The notes: generated from the sequence alone by a model not told the origin. Shown: positions 1-6,720, counted from the first letter of the stretch. The stretch is DNA of 6,720 bases from Comamonadaceae bacterium (GCA_947377705.1 CANCGU010000146.1:1-6720), one strand, 5' to 3'. A program made the numbers and translations.

Positions 1-86
1 CCGTTGCGCACGCACCAACGCGCCATCGCCAAGCCGGAGTCACCCAAGCCCAGAATCAGCACGGATTGGTTGTGGAGTTGCTGCAT
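1..86 (-). CDS. murD: UDP-N-acetylmuramoylalanine--D-glutamate ligase MurD, N-terminal fragment (runs off window)
   Basis: This is the first 28 codons of a gene that continues beyond the left edge. The visible protein begins MQQLHNQSVLILGLGDSG and continues LAMARWCVRN. The hydrophobic strand followed by GLGDSG is the dinucleotide-fold-like N-terminal motif of MurD, which binds the uridine nucleotide substrate. MurD adds D-glutamate to UDP-MurNAc-L-Ala in the cytoplasm, using ATP. The ATG at 86 lies 4 nt after the mraY stop (TAA, 93-91). The ribosome site is weak: only a GAG/GAAG-rich stretch precedes the start, so coupling to mraY translation is likely. The catalytic and ATP-binding domains are out of view. 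The identification rests on this short N-terminus plus its place directly after mraY, which is the usual dcw position of murD. Confidence 0.9.
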   Translation of the reverse strand, partial: MQQLHNQSVLILGLGDSGLAMARWCVRN

Positions 87-90
87 CTTC

Positions 91-1269
91 TTATCTCAAC
101 TTCAAGGTAGACAGACCCACCAAGCACAGCAGCATGGTGATGATCCAAAAACGCACCACGACTTGGGTTTCTTTCCAGCCGCTCTTTTCAAAGTGGTGAT
201 GCAAAGGTGCCATCTTCAAAATGCGACGACCTTCGCCATATTTCTTCTTGGTGTACTTGAAGTAGGTCACTTGCAACATGACCGACAAAGCTTCCACCAC
301 AAAGATGCCGCCCATGATGGCGAACACAATTTCTTGACGCACGATCACCGCGATCGTGCCCAGTGCACCGCCCAAGGCCAACGCACCCACGTCACCCATG
401 AACACTTGTGCAGGGTGCGTGTTGAACCACAGAAAGGCCAACCCTGCCCCCGCCATGGCAGCACAAAAAATCATCAACTCACCCGAACCTGGAATGTAGG
501 GAAAGAGCAGGTATTTGGAATACACAGAGCTACCGGTGACGTAGGCAAACACGCCCAATACCGAACCCACCATCACCACGGGCATGATGGCCAAACCATC
601 TAACCCGTCGGTCAAGTTCACGGCATTGCTTGAACCCACGATGACCAAGTAAGTCATGATCACAAAACCGAAAACGCCCAAGGGGTAAGTGACTTCCTTG
701 AAAAAAGGCAGCATCAAACCGGCCTTGGGTGGCAGGTCCACATCAAAGCCAGACTTCACCCATGAATAAAACAACTCCATCACACGCAGGTTGCTGCTTT
801 CAGAAATGCTGAACACCAAATACAACGCGGCCACTAGGCCGATGATGGATTGCCACATGTATTTTTCGCGTGAGCGCATGCCCTCTGGGTCTTTGTTCAC
901 CACCTTGCGCCAGTCGTCCACCCAGCCAATGGCGCCGAAGCCAAAGGTGACGATCATCACGATCCACACAAAGCGGTTGGACAAATCAGCCCACAACAAG
1001 GTAGAGACAGCGATGCCGATCAAAATTAATACGCCACCCATGGTGGGCGTCCCGCTCTTCGCCAAATGCGATTGCATGGCATATTCACGGATGGGCTGGC
1101 CAATTTTCAAGGCAGCCAAACGGCGAATCACCGCAGGGCCAGCCACCAAGCCAATGAGCAAGGCCGTCAAAGCCGCCATCACCGCACGGAACGTGAGGTA
1201 CTGAAACACCCGAAAGAAACCAAATTCTAGCGAGAGGGTTTGCAGCCATTGGGCCAAAGTCAGCAGCAT
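91..1269 (-). CDS. mraY: Phospho-N-acetylmuramoyl-pentapeptide-transferase MraY (392 aa)
   Basis: MraY is an integral inner-membrane enzyme. It transfers phospho-MurNAc-pentapeptide from UDP to undecaprenyl phosphate, giving lipid I. The sequence is a series of hydrophobic segments with the family's conserved loops in order: SGTPTMGG (72-79), WVDDWRKV with the catalytic-site aspartate pair D118/D119, [10 protein letters not shown] (218-227), [12 protein letters not shown] with D293 (290-301), and the PLHHHFE histidine motif (355-361). The C-terminus LSTLKLR resembles E. coli LATLKVR. It is about 30 residues longer than E. coli MraY because of two insertions, near residues 155-185 and 340-347. 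The ATG at 1269 overlaps the end of murF by 10 nt. AAGGA (1283-1279), 9 nt upstream and inside murF, serves as ribosome site. The stop is TAA at 93-91, 4 nt before murD. Family assignment is certain. Confidence 0.98.
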   Translation of the reverse strand: MLLTLAQWLQTLSLEFGFFRVFQYLTFRAVMAALTALLIGLVAGPAVIRRLAALKIGQPIREYAMQSHLAKSGTPTMGGVLILIGIAVSTLLWADLSNRFVWIVMIVTFGFGAIGWVDDWRKVVNKDPEGMRSREKYMWQSIIGLVAALYLVFSISESSNLRVMELFYSWVKSGFDVDLPPKAGLMLPFFKEVTYPLGVFGFVIMTYLVIVGSSNAVNLTDGLDGLAIMPVVMVGSVLGVFAYVTGSSVYSKYLLFPYIPGSGELMIFCAAMAGAGLAFLWFNTHPAQVFMGDVGALALGGALGTIAVIVRQEIVFAIMGGIFVVEALSVMLQVTYFKYTKKKYGEGRRILKMAPLHHHFEKSGWKETQVVVRFWIITMLLCLVGLSTLKLR

Positions 1270-2681
1270 GGCGTCGTTTCCTTTTGTGGGTTGTCATGGC
1301 AGGCGCTGATCGCATCGATCACGCGCTCCATCTTCATGAACCGTGATCCTTTGACCAACACACTGCCCAGCTGCGGCAGTTGTTGCAGCACGCGCTGGTT
1401 CAAGGCATCGATGTCTGTCATGTGTTGTGCGTTGGCACCGCAAGCGGTAGCGGTGTGTGCGGCCAAGTCGCCCAAACACAGCACATGGTCAATGCCCTTT
1501 TGGGCAGCATGCAGGCCCACCTCTTGGTGAAACTCGGGGCCCTGTGTGCCCACTTCACCCATGTCGCCCAGCACCAACAAGCGCGGTGCAGGTAACTCGG
1601 CCAGCACGTCGATAGCAGCGCGCACCGAGTCAGGGTTGGCGTTGTAGGTGTCGTCGACCACGGTGATTTCACGACCTTGGCACTGAACGCCAAATGCACG
1701 CGAACGACCTTTGACAGGTTCGAAACTGTTGAGTCCTTGCGCAATCACATCAAGCGTCACGCCAGCAGCCAAAGCACACGCCGTGGCTGCCAAGGCATTG
1801 CCCACGTTGTGGCGACCCGCGATGTGAAGCTGTGTGCGCAACACGCCTGCGGGTGTTTGTGCTTCAACCGCCCAATGGTCATTCAACCAATCGGCGTTGA
1901 GCAACTGCACTTCCGCTTGATCGGTTGAGTTTGCTGTCATAGAGAACCGCATGCACGCACGACTGCCAGCCAAGGTTTTCCATAAAGCGCTGTATTCGTC
2001 ATGCGCTGGAAACACTGCCACGCCGTTTGTAGGCAAAGCCTTGATGGCTTCGCCGTTTTCTTGCGCCACAGCTTCCACGGTGGCCATGTACTCTTGGTGC
2101 TCGCGCTGGGCGTTGTTCACCAATGCCACGGTCGCTTGCGTCATGTCGGCCAAACCTGCGATTTCGCCGGGATGGTTCATCCCTAACTCGACCACCGCGC
2201 TGCGGTGATGCGCGCGCAAGCGCAGCAAGGTTTGTGGCACGCCAATGTCGTTGTTCAAATTGCCTTGTGTGGCCAAGGCATCGTCACCAAAACCAGCGCG
2301 CAAGATGCTCGCGATCATTTGTGTGACGGTGGTTTTGCCATTGCTGCCAGTGACAGCAATCACTGGCAAGTTAAATTGCCTGCGCCAGCCTTTGGCCAAT
2401 TGACCCAAGGCCACGCGTGTATCTGACACTTGCAAGCCGGCCAACTTGGCAGCATCTAAACCGTGATGCGCCAATGCCGCCGTGACACCGCTGGCAGCCA
2501 CTTGCGACAAAAATTCATTCGCATCAAACCGCTCACCTTGCAAGGCGACGAACAAGTCACCCGCTTGGCAGGTACGGCTGTCGGTGTTGACACGTTGAAT
2601 CGTCAAGTTGGCATCACCATGCAGTTGTGCAGATGTAAGCCAGTGCTTGATTTGCGCCAAGCTGAGGTTCATGTCAAACAT
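1260..2681 (-). CDS. murF: UDP-N-acetylmuramoyl-tripeptide--D-alanyl-D-alanine ligase MurF (473 aa)
   Basis: MurF is the cytoplasmic Mur ligase that adds D-Ala-D-Ala to UDP-MurNAc-tripeptide, completing the pentapeptide that MraY uses. Visible in order are an N-terminal substrate-binding domain with TDSR (33-36) and [10 protein letters not shown] (41-50), the ATP P-loop TGSNGKTT (111-118), [12 protein letters not shown] with E165, [11 protein letters not shown] with H195 (189-199), [11 protein letters not shown] (289-299), the C-terminal domain motif [10 protein letters not shown] (343-352), and LGDMGELG-like LGDMGEVG (371-378). The frame is open for 57 more codons upstream inside murE. I chose the ATG at 2681 because AGGGAGG (2692-2686) sits 4 nt before it; a second ATG at 2672 would have a 13-nt spacing. 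The start overlaps murE by 8 nt and the end overlaps mraY by 10 nt. Oddity: by eye, N209 occupies the place of the E. coli carbamoylated lysine (K202). Confidence 0.97.
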   Translation of the reverse strand: MFDMNLSLAQIKHWLTSAQLHGDANLTIQRVNTDSRTCQAGDLFVALQGERFDANEFLSQVAASGVTAALAHHGLDAAKLAGLQVSDTRVALGQLAKGWRRQFNLPVIAVTGSNGKTTVTQMIASILRAGFGDDALATQGNLNNDIGVPQTLLRLRAHHRSAVVELGMNHPGEIAGLADMTQATVALVNNAQREHQEYMATVEAVAQENGEAIKALPTNGVAVFPAHDEYSALWKTLAGSRACMRFSMTANSTDQAEVQLLNADWLNDHWAVEAQTPAGVLRTQLHIAGRHNVGNALAATACALAAGVTLDVIAQGLNSFEPVKGRSRAFGVQCQGREITVVDDTYNANPDSVRAAIDVLAELPAPRLLVLGDMGEVGTQGPEFHQEVGLHAAQKGIDHVLCLGDLAAHTATACGANAQHMTDIDALNQRVLQQLPQLGSVLVKGSRFMKMERVIDAISACHDNPQKETTPCC

Positions 2682-4194
2682 GCGCCCTCCCTGCTTCGGC
2701 GCGATGGCGCAGTGCCTCGCGTGCATGCTGCACGTCGCTGAACGGATGTTTGACACCCGCCACCTCTTGGTAGTCCTCGTGACCTTTGCCAGCGACCAAC
2801 ACCACGTCTTGGGCGCGTGCGTGTTGCACAGTGTGCGCAATGGCTTGCGCACGGTCGGCGATGACGATGGCGTTGGCCACGTTTTGCAAGCCAGCCAGCA
2901 TGTGATTCAAAATGGTTTGCGGGTCTTCGCTGCGCGGGTTGTCGCTGGTCAGTACCACATGCTGCGCGTACTGCTCTGCCGCTGCGGCCATCAAGGGACG
3001 CTTGGCAGCATCGCGGTCACCGCCACAACCCAACACACAGGTCAACGCGCCGCCGCGCGACTGCACCAGCGGCAGCAAGGCCTGTACCGCCTGCGCCACA
3101 GCATCAGGCGTGTGTGCGTAGTCAATCACCACCAATGGTTCGCCCGCCTCACCCACGGTTTGCATGCGGCCTGGCACAGCAGGCAATCCGCGGCATGCTT
3201 GCACAGCATCCGCCAAGCTATACCCCAAAGCACGCATGCAGGCGATGACGCCCAACACATTGCTCACGTTGTAGTGACCCACCATTGAAGTGTCGAGGCG
3301 ATGAACGTCATCACCCTCAAGCACTTCAAAACACAGACCCGACGCGCCGTGTTGAAGATGATGCGCCACGAGTCGCGGCGCAGATGCGTGGTCAGCTGTG
3401 GCCGCATTCGCAGCACACGAGACAGTCCACACATGCACATCACCTCGTGCTTGCAGTTGCGCCGCCAACGCTGCACCCTGCGCATCGTCCACATTCACCA
3501 CGGCCGCTTGCAAACCAACCCAGCTGAACAAAGCCAATTTGGCTTGCCAATAACTGGCCATGTCGCCGTGGTAGTCCAAATGGTCTTGCGTGAAGTTGGT
3601 GAACATGGCCACGCGCACCTGCGTGCCGTCTAAGCGGTGCTCGGCCAAGCCGATGGATGAGGCTTCAATCGCGCATGCATTCACCCCAGCATCGGCCATG
3701 TCACGCAAACGCGCTTGCAGCAGCACGGGATCGGGTGTGGTCATGCCTGTGACTTCGAGGTGGCCCACTTCGCCTACGCCCAAAGTGCCAACAATGGCGC
3801 AACGCTTGCCTGCGTTTTGCAACGCATGAGCCAACCACCAGGCGGTCGATGTTTTGCCATTGGTGCCGGTGATGGCCACCACGTCCAACGCTTGGCTGGG
3901 TTGTTCGTAATACGCAGCCGCAATGGGACCGCTGGCAGCTTTCAAACCTTCGTAGGTAGCGATGGCTTCGCTGTCGTCCCAAGCAAATACGTCAACGCCT
4001 GAATGCTCCACCATGCAAGCGGTCGCGCCTTGCTTCAAGGCAGAGGCCACAAACTGTCGCCCATCCGTCACACCACCCGGCCAGGCGATGAACCCATCGC
4101 CTGCACCCACGCGACGGCTGTCGGTGTGCAACACACCACGCACTTGGGTGTGCAGCCACTGGGCGGCATCTTGAGGGCTATGCAGTCGTTTCAT
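2674..4194 (-). CDS. murE: UDP-N-acetylmuramoyl-tripeptide synthetase MurE, meso-DAP type (506 aa)
   Basis: MurE adds meso-diaminopimelate to UDP-MurNAc-L-Ala-D-Glu in the cytoplasm at the cost of ATP. The sequence shows an N-terminal nucleotide-binding domain with TDSRRVGAGDGFIA (24-37), the P-loop TGTNGKTST (109-117), MTTPDP (151-156), EASSIGLAEHR (177-187), FTQDHLDYHG (201-210), the lysine K219 in YWQAKLALF that matches the carbamoylated lysine of the family, GHYNVSNVLG (306-315), PGRMQ (341-345), DYAHTPDA (358-365), and DNPRSEDP (418-425). DNPR is the signature of DAP-specific rather than lysine-specific MurE. It is slightly longer than E. coli MurE (495). The ATG at 4194 overlaps the ftsI stop as TGATG and has AAGGAG 8 nt upstream. 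An in-frame TTG at 4197 would add one residue and is less likely. The stop (TGA, 2676-2674) lies inside the start region of murF. Confidence 0.98.
   Translation of the reverse strand: MKRLHSPQDAAQWLHTQVRGVLHTDSRRVGAGDGFIAWPGGVTDGRQFVASALKQGATACMVEHSGVDVFAWDDSEAIATYEGLKAASGPIAAAYYEQPSQALDVVAITGTNGKTSTAWWLAHALQNAGKRCAIVGTLGVGEVGHLEVTGMTTPDPVLLQARLRDMADAGVNACAIEASSIGLAEHRLDGTQVRVAMFTNFTQDHLDYHGDMASYWQAKLALFSWVGLQAAVVNVDDAQGAALAAQLQARGDVHVWTVSCAANAATADHASAPRLVAHHLQHGASGLCFEVLEGDDVHRLDTSMVGHYNVSNVLGVIACMRALGYSLADAVQACRGLPAVPGRMQTVGEAGEPLVVIDYAHTPDAVAQAVQALLPLVQSRGGALTCVLGCGGDRDAAKRPLMAAAAEQYAQHVVLTSDNPRSEDPQTILNHMLAGLQNVANAIVIADRAQAIAHTVQHARAQDVVLVAGKGHEDYQEVAGVKHPFSDVQHAREALRHRAEAGRAHV
2686..2692 (-). 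promoter_or_regulatory. Ribosome binding site of murF (decides the start)
   Basis: Read on the minus strand this is AGGGAGG, one base off the ideal AAGGAGG, and lies inside the last codons of murE. It is 4 nt before the ATG at 2681 and 13 nt before the ATG at 2672. The shorter spacing is nearer the usual range, which favours the 473-residue MurF over the 470-residue form. Both starts share the frame. Confidence 0.7.
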
Positions 4195-5933
4195 CAAAAC
4201 GACTCCTTCTCAACCTTGGTCACCACTTGGGGCTTGACAGCCATGTCGGGCTGCACGCCCATCATGCGCAAGGTTTGTTGCACCGTTTGGCTGAACACAG
4301 GCGCAGCCACATCACCACCGAAGTAAGCGCCGTTGGTAGGCTCGTCCACCATCACAGCCACCACAATGCGCGGGTTGTCGATGGGGGCAATGCCCACGAA
4401 AAAGCCACGGTATTTTTTACTGGCGTAACCCTTGCCTTCGACCTTGTGCGCCGTGCCAGTTTTGCCGCCCACTGAGTAGCCCATGGTTTGAGCCTTGGGC
4501 GCTGTACCACCTTGAATGGTCACCATGTGCAACATGTTGCGAATGGCCGCAGCATTTTGCGAAGAAAACACACGCGCGCCACTGACTTGGGCTTGGTTGG
4601 TTTTGACCAAGCTCATTGGCACCATCTCACCATCGTGGGCAAACACGGTGTAGGCCTGTGCCAACTGAAACAAACTGGTGGACAAACCATAGCCGTAGCT
4701 CATCGTGGCTTGCTCAATCGGACGCCATGTTTTGTAGGCGCGCACCTTGCCGGCCACCGCGCCTGGGAAAGGCACCTGGGGCTTTTGCCCCAACCCCATT
4801 TGCGTGAATACTTCCCACATGTCGTGAGGCTGCATTTGCATCGCAATCTTGACCGTGCCCACGTTGCTAGATTTTTGAATCACTTCATTCACGCTCAACA
4901 CGCCATGCGGGTGCGCATCGGTGATGGTTGCCGTGCCCATTTGCAATTTTCCGGGCGCGGTTTGAATCAAGGTTTCGGGCTTGACAATGCCCTTCTCCAA
5001 AGCCAAACCCACCACAAGAGGTTTCATGGTGGAGCCGGGTTCAAACGTGTCAGTCAGTGCGCGATTGCGCAGCTGCGCACCACTCAAACTGCCTCGTTTT
5101 CCAGGCGAATAACTGGGGTAGTTGACCAAAGCCAAGACCTCGCCCGTCTTGATATCCAGCACCACCACGCTGCCTGCAACCGCCTTGTGGGTGATCACCG
5201 ATTCTTTGATTTTTTCATAAGCAAAGTACTGCACCTTGCTGTCAATGCTCAGTTGCAAATCTTGGCCATCAACAGGTGGCACCATTTCGCCAATGTCTTC
5301 CACCACGCGGCCTAAGCGATCTTTGATGACACGGCGCGAACCGGCTCTGCCACCTAAGTCTTTGTTGAAGGTGAGTTCTACACCTTCTTGACCTAAATTC
5401 TCCACATTGGTAAAGCCCACCACATGCGCCACCGACTCACCCTCAGGATAAATGCGCTTGTACTCTTTGCGGTCATACACACCTTTGATCTTGAGCGCAG
5501 CAATGTCTTTGGCCACCGACTCGTCCACCTGACGCTTGAGCCACACAAAAATCTTGTCTTCGTCTTGCAGTTTTTTATCGAGCTCTGCACCCGTCATACC
5601 CAGTAACTTGGCCAAGGCTTTGAGCTTGATGGGGTCACGTTCAATATCTTCTGGATTCGCCCAAATGCTAGGCACAGGCACGCTAGAGGCCAAGATATTG
5701 CCGTTGCGGTCCAAGATGCGGCCACGGTTAGCCGGCAAATCCAAGGTACGCACAAAACGCACGGTGCCTTGGCGCTTGAAGAAGGCGTTGTCAATCACCT
5801 GTACATAGGCAGCGCGCGCCACCAGCCCCAAGAAGCCCGCCGCAATGACCGCCACGATGAACTGGCTACGCCAGATGGGCGTTTTGCTGGCGAGCAAGGG
5901 GCTTGAGGTGTATTGCACACTGCGGCTGCTCAT
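4194..5933 (-). CDS. ftsI: Peptidoglycan D,D-transpeptidase FtsI / penicillin-binding protein 3 (579 aa)
   Basis: FtsI is the septum-specific class B penicillin-binding protein. It crosslinks peptide stems in the periplasm during division, working with FtsW and activated through FtsQLB and FtsN. A short cytoplasmic tail (about residues 1-22) precedes one membrane anchor (about 24-44). The periplasmic pedestal domain starts with LPANRGRILDRNGNILA (66-82). The transpeptidase domain carries all three active-site motifs: STMK (301-304, nucleophile S301) in EPGSTMKP, SSN (355-357), and KTGT (491-494). Further family blocks are GQEGVEL (181-187), SYGYGLSTS (412-420) and FVGIAPIDNPRIVVAV (512-527). 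Length is close to E. coli FtsI (588). The ATG at 5933 overlaps the ftsL stop as ATGA. GGAGG (5945-5941) lies 7 nt upstream. The stop TGA overlaps the murE ATG by one base. SpoVD-type homologues are excluded by the dcw context, the lack of a PASTA tail and the proteobacterial character. Confidence 0.98.
   Translation of the reverse strand: MSSRSVQYTSSPLLASKTPIWRSQFIVAVIAAGFLGLVARAAYVQVIDNAFFKRQGTVRFVRTLDLPANRGRILDRNGNILASSVPVPSIWANPEDIERDPIKLKALAKLLGMTGAELDKKLQDEDKIFVWLKRQVDESVAKDIAALKIKGVYDRKEYKRIYPEGESVAHVVGFTNVENLGQEGVELTFNKDLGGRAGSRRVIKDRLGRVVEDIGEMVPPVDGQDLQLSIDSKVQYFAYEKIKESVITHKAVAGSVVVLDIKTGEVLALVNYPSYSPGKRGSLSGAQLRNRALTDTFEPGSTMKPLVVGLALEKGIVKPETLIQTAPGKLQMGTATITDAHPHGVLSVNEVIQKSSNVGTVKIAMQMQPHDMWEVFTQMGLGQKPQVPFPGAVAGKVRAYKTWRPIEQATMSYGYGLSTSLFQLAQAYTVFAHDGEMVPMSLVKTNQAQVSGARVFSSQNAAAIRNMLHMVTIQGGTAPKAQTMGYSVGGKTGTAHKVEGKGYASKKYRGFFVGIAPIDNPRIVVAVMVDEPTNGAYFGGDVAAPVFSQTVQQTLRMMGVQPDMAVKPQVVTKVEKESF
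4203..4208 (-). promoter_or_regulatory. Ribosome binding site of murE (decides the start)
   Basis: AAGGAG on the minus strand lies within the final codons of ftsI. It is 8 nt from the ATG at 4194 and 5 nt from a TTG at 4197. Both spacings are workable, but ATG is the stronger start codon and overlaps the ftsI stop as TGATG, a common arrangement for stop-restart coupling. Confidence 0.75.
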
Positions 5934-6235
5934 GGATGAACCTCCGCAGAAGCCGCAGGTACCGCAGGGCCACCCGTGACGGTGGCGTATTGCGTGATCG
6001 CAGGTGTGATGGTGCGCATGTGCAGTTGCTCACGCGCTAATTTTTCGACCCGCAGCGGCGTGGCTTGCGCACGGCGCTCCACATCCAAGCGGTCGTTTTC
6101 AGTTTCCAACCGACGCGCCTCATTGGTCGCGCGGTCAATCTCGGTGGTGAGGGAACGCGACTCGTATTGGGTGCGTACCAAATACAGCGCACTCACCATG
6201 ACCGCAATCATCAGCAGAAAGCTCACGCGACTCAT
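5930..6235 (-). CDS. ftsL: Cell division protein FtsL (101 aa)
   Basis: FtsL is a small bitopic inner-membrane protein that forms the FtsQLB complex and relays activation to FtsWI at the septum. The protein starts MSRV, followed at once by a hydrophobic segment (about 5-20). A charged, heptad-like stretch (about 22-56, rich in E, R, D and L) fits the periplasmic coiled coil. Then comes [14 protein letters not shown] (61-74), which resembles the conserved region after the coil, and a low-complexity Pro/Ala/Val tail. Family sequence conservation is low, so the call rests on size, topology and position between rsmH and ftsI. The start is well fixed: GGGAG (6247-6243) lies 7 nt upstream, and the frame meets a stop at 6256-6254 with no other start codon between. 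It overlaps rsmH and ftsI by 4 nt each (ATGA). The cytoplasmic tail is much shorter than in E. coli FtsL. Confidence 0.94.
   Translation of the reverse strand: MSRVSFLLMIAVMVSALYLVRTQYESRSLTTEIDRATNEARRLETENDRLDVERRAQATPLRVEKLAREQLHMRTITPAITQYATVTGGPAVPAASAEVHP
5941..5945 (-). promoter_or_regulatory. Ribosome binding site of ftsI
   Basis: GGAGG on the minus strand, 7 nt before the ftsI ATG at 5933 and inside the 3' end of ftsL. It is a strong site by sequence and spacing. ftsI can therefore recruit ribosomes itself as well as through the ATGA overlap with ftsL. Confidence 0.75.
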
Positions 6236-6720
6236 GCACCCACTCCCAAGCGCTCAGCCACGCGCATGATGGCGCTGCGCGAGCGGGGGTTGCCCGCCAC
6301 TTCAGCAGCGCTGGGCTTGATGCGATCAATGGCTTTGAAGTCCATCACTTTGGGCACCGCAAACGGCGCACGTCGGTCGTACACCTCACGCGAGTGCTGG
6401 GTGATGAATTGCTTGACGATGCGGTCTTCCAACGAATGGAAACTGATCACCGCCAAACGCCCCCCAGGACGCAACACCTGCAAAGAAGCGTTTAGCGCTT
6501 GTTGCAACTCCTCAAGCTCGGCATTGATGAAAATCCGAAAAGCCTGAAATGTGCGCGTTGCAGGGTCCTTGCCCGGCTCGCGGGTTTTGACCGTGTCAGC
6601 CACGAGCTGGGCCAGTTCAGAGGTGGATGTAGGCACGCCCCGTTCTTGTCGGCGAGCATCAATCGCCTTTGCAATCTGTAAAGCAAACCGTTCTTCGCCA
6701 TATTCACGTATCACCTCCGC
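6232..6720 (-). CDS. rsmH: 16S rRNA (cytosine(1402)-N(4))-methyltransferase RsmH, C-terminal part (5' end outside window)
   Basis: RsmH (MraW) is a SAM-dependent enzyme that methylates N4 of C1402 in the decoding centre of 16S rRNA; it is usually near the head of the dcw cluster. The frame is open to the right edge (the last codons read A-E-V-I-R-E-Y), so the 162 visible residues are roughly the C-terminal half of a protein of about 310. Apparent starts such as the GTG at 6714 are internal. Family blocks seen, counting from that edge, are REYGEERFA (5-13), [15 protein letters not shown] (52-66), [23 protein letters not shown] (83-105), and [24 protein letters not shown] near the end (135-158). 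The SAM-binding N-terminal motif lies outside. The stop TGA at 6234-6232 overlaps the ftsL ATG by 4 nt. The family call is secure; function is by homology. Confidence 0.97.
   Translation of the reverse strand, partial: AEVIREYGEERFALQIAKAIDARRQERGVPTSTSELAQLVADTVKTREPGKDPATRTFQAFRIFINAELEELQQALNASLQVLRPGGRLAVISFHSLEDRIVKQFITQHSREVYDRRAPFAVPKVMDFKAIDRIKPSAAEVAGNPRSRSAIMRVAERLGVGA

Noticed and set aside
4..603. Plus-strand open frame of 199 codons opposite mraY and murD
   Set aside because: Antisense to conserved MraY and MurD sequence. The translation has no domain or membrane pattern and is compositionally typical of a shadow frame.
2682..2852. N-terminal extension of MurF to the GTG at 2852 (530 aa)
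   Set aside because: The extra 57 residues overlap the conserved C-terminal domain of MurE and are Arg/Thr/Cys-rich without similarity to MurF. A good ribosome site precedes the ATG at 2681.
2833..2852. Intrinsic terminator between murE and murF
   Set aside because: The hairpin is GC-rich but is not followed by a U run, and it lies well inside the murE coding sequence of a coupled operon.
2608..3288. Plus-strand open frame of 226 codons opposite murE and the start of murF
   Set aside because: Antisense shadow of two clear Mur ligase genes. The product is His/Arg/Gln-rich without motifs.
4488..5315. Plus-strand open frame of 275 codons opposite ftsI
   Set aside because: It lies wholly within ftsI, which has all penicillin-binding motifs. 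The translation is rich in His, Arg and Gln with no recognisable domain, as expected of the complement of a coding frame. No convincing ribosome site or independent context.
6232..6714. A complete 160-residue gene starting at the GTG at 6714
   Set aside because: The frame continues upstream to the window edge and the sequence is the middle and end of RsmH, so the GTG is an internal valine codon.

Overview
The window is a gapless stretch of a division and cell wall (dcw) cluster. All genes are on the minus strand. In transcription order (from position 6720 down to 1) they are rsmH (3' part only), ftsL, ftsI, murE, murF, mraY and murD (first 28 codons only). I see no RNA gene, mobile element, CRISPR array, promoter or terminator. 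I also found no previously undescribed system; this is a conserved core locus with a few lineage-flavoured details.

The organism is most likely a betaproteobacterium of the order Burkholderiales, probably Comamonadaceae (Limnohabitans/Rhodoferax-like). That is inferred from recognised protein character: a 392-residue MraY longer than the 360-residue E. coli protein, the NNAQREHQE segment of MurF, and the MurE N-terminus. The gene order is the standard proteobacterial one. MurE carries the DNPR signature, so the peptidoglycan should be of the meso-diaminopimelate (Gram-negative) type. No species call is possible by eye.

Layout: 6720-6232 holds the C-terminal half of RsmH (16S rRNA methyltransferase). 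6235-5930 is FtsL and 5933-4194 is FtsI (PBP3), two parts of the septal wall synthesis machine. 4194-2674 is MurE, 2681-1260 is MurF and 1269-91 is MraY: the DAP-adding ligase, the D-Ala-D-Ala-adding ligase and the enzyme that moves the finished UDP-MurNAc-pentapeptide onto undecaprenyl phosphate. From 86 leftward begins MurD, the D-Glu-adding ligase that acts before MurE. The operon therefore encodes consecutive steps of lipid II precursor synthesis alongside the septal transpeptidase and one of its partners.

Junctions are extremely tight: 4-nt ATGA overlaps at rsmH/ftsL and ftsL/ftsI, a 1-nt TGATG overlap at ftsI/murE, an 8-nt overlap at murE/murF, a 10-nt overlap at murF/mraY, and a 4-nt gap at mraY/murD. 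This points to a single transcript with translational coupling. Whatever promoter drives it lies upstream of rsmH, outside the window. The points most worth a second look are an asparagine where E. coli MurF has its carbamoylated lysine, the murE/murF junction, the almost absent cytoplasmic tail of FtsL, and two insertions in MraY.
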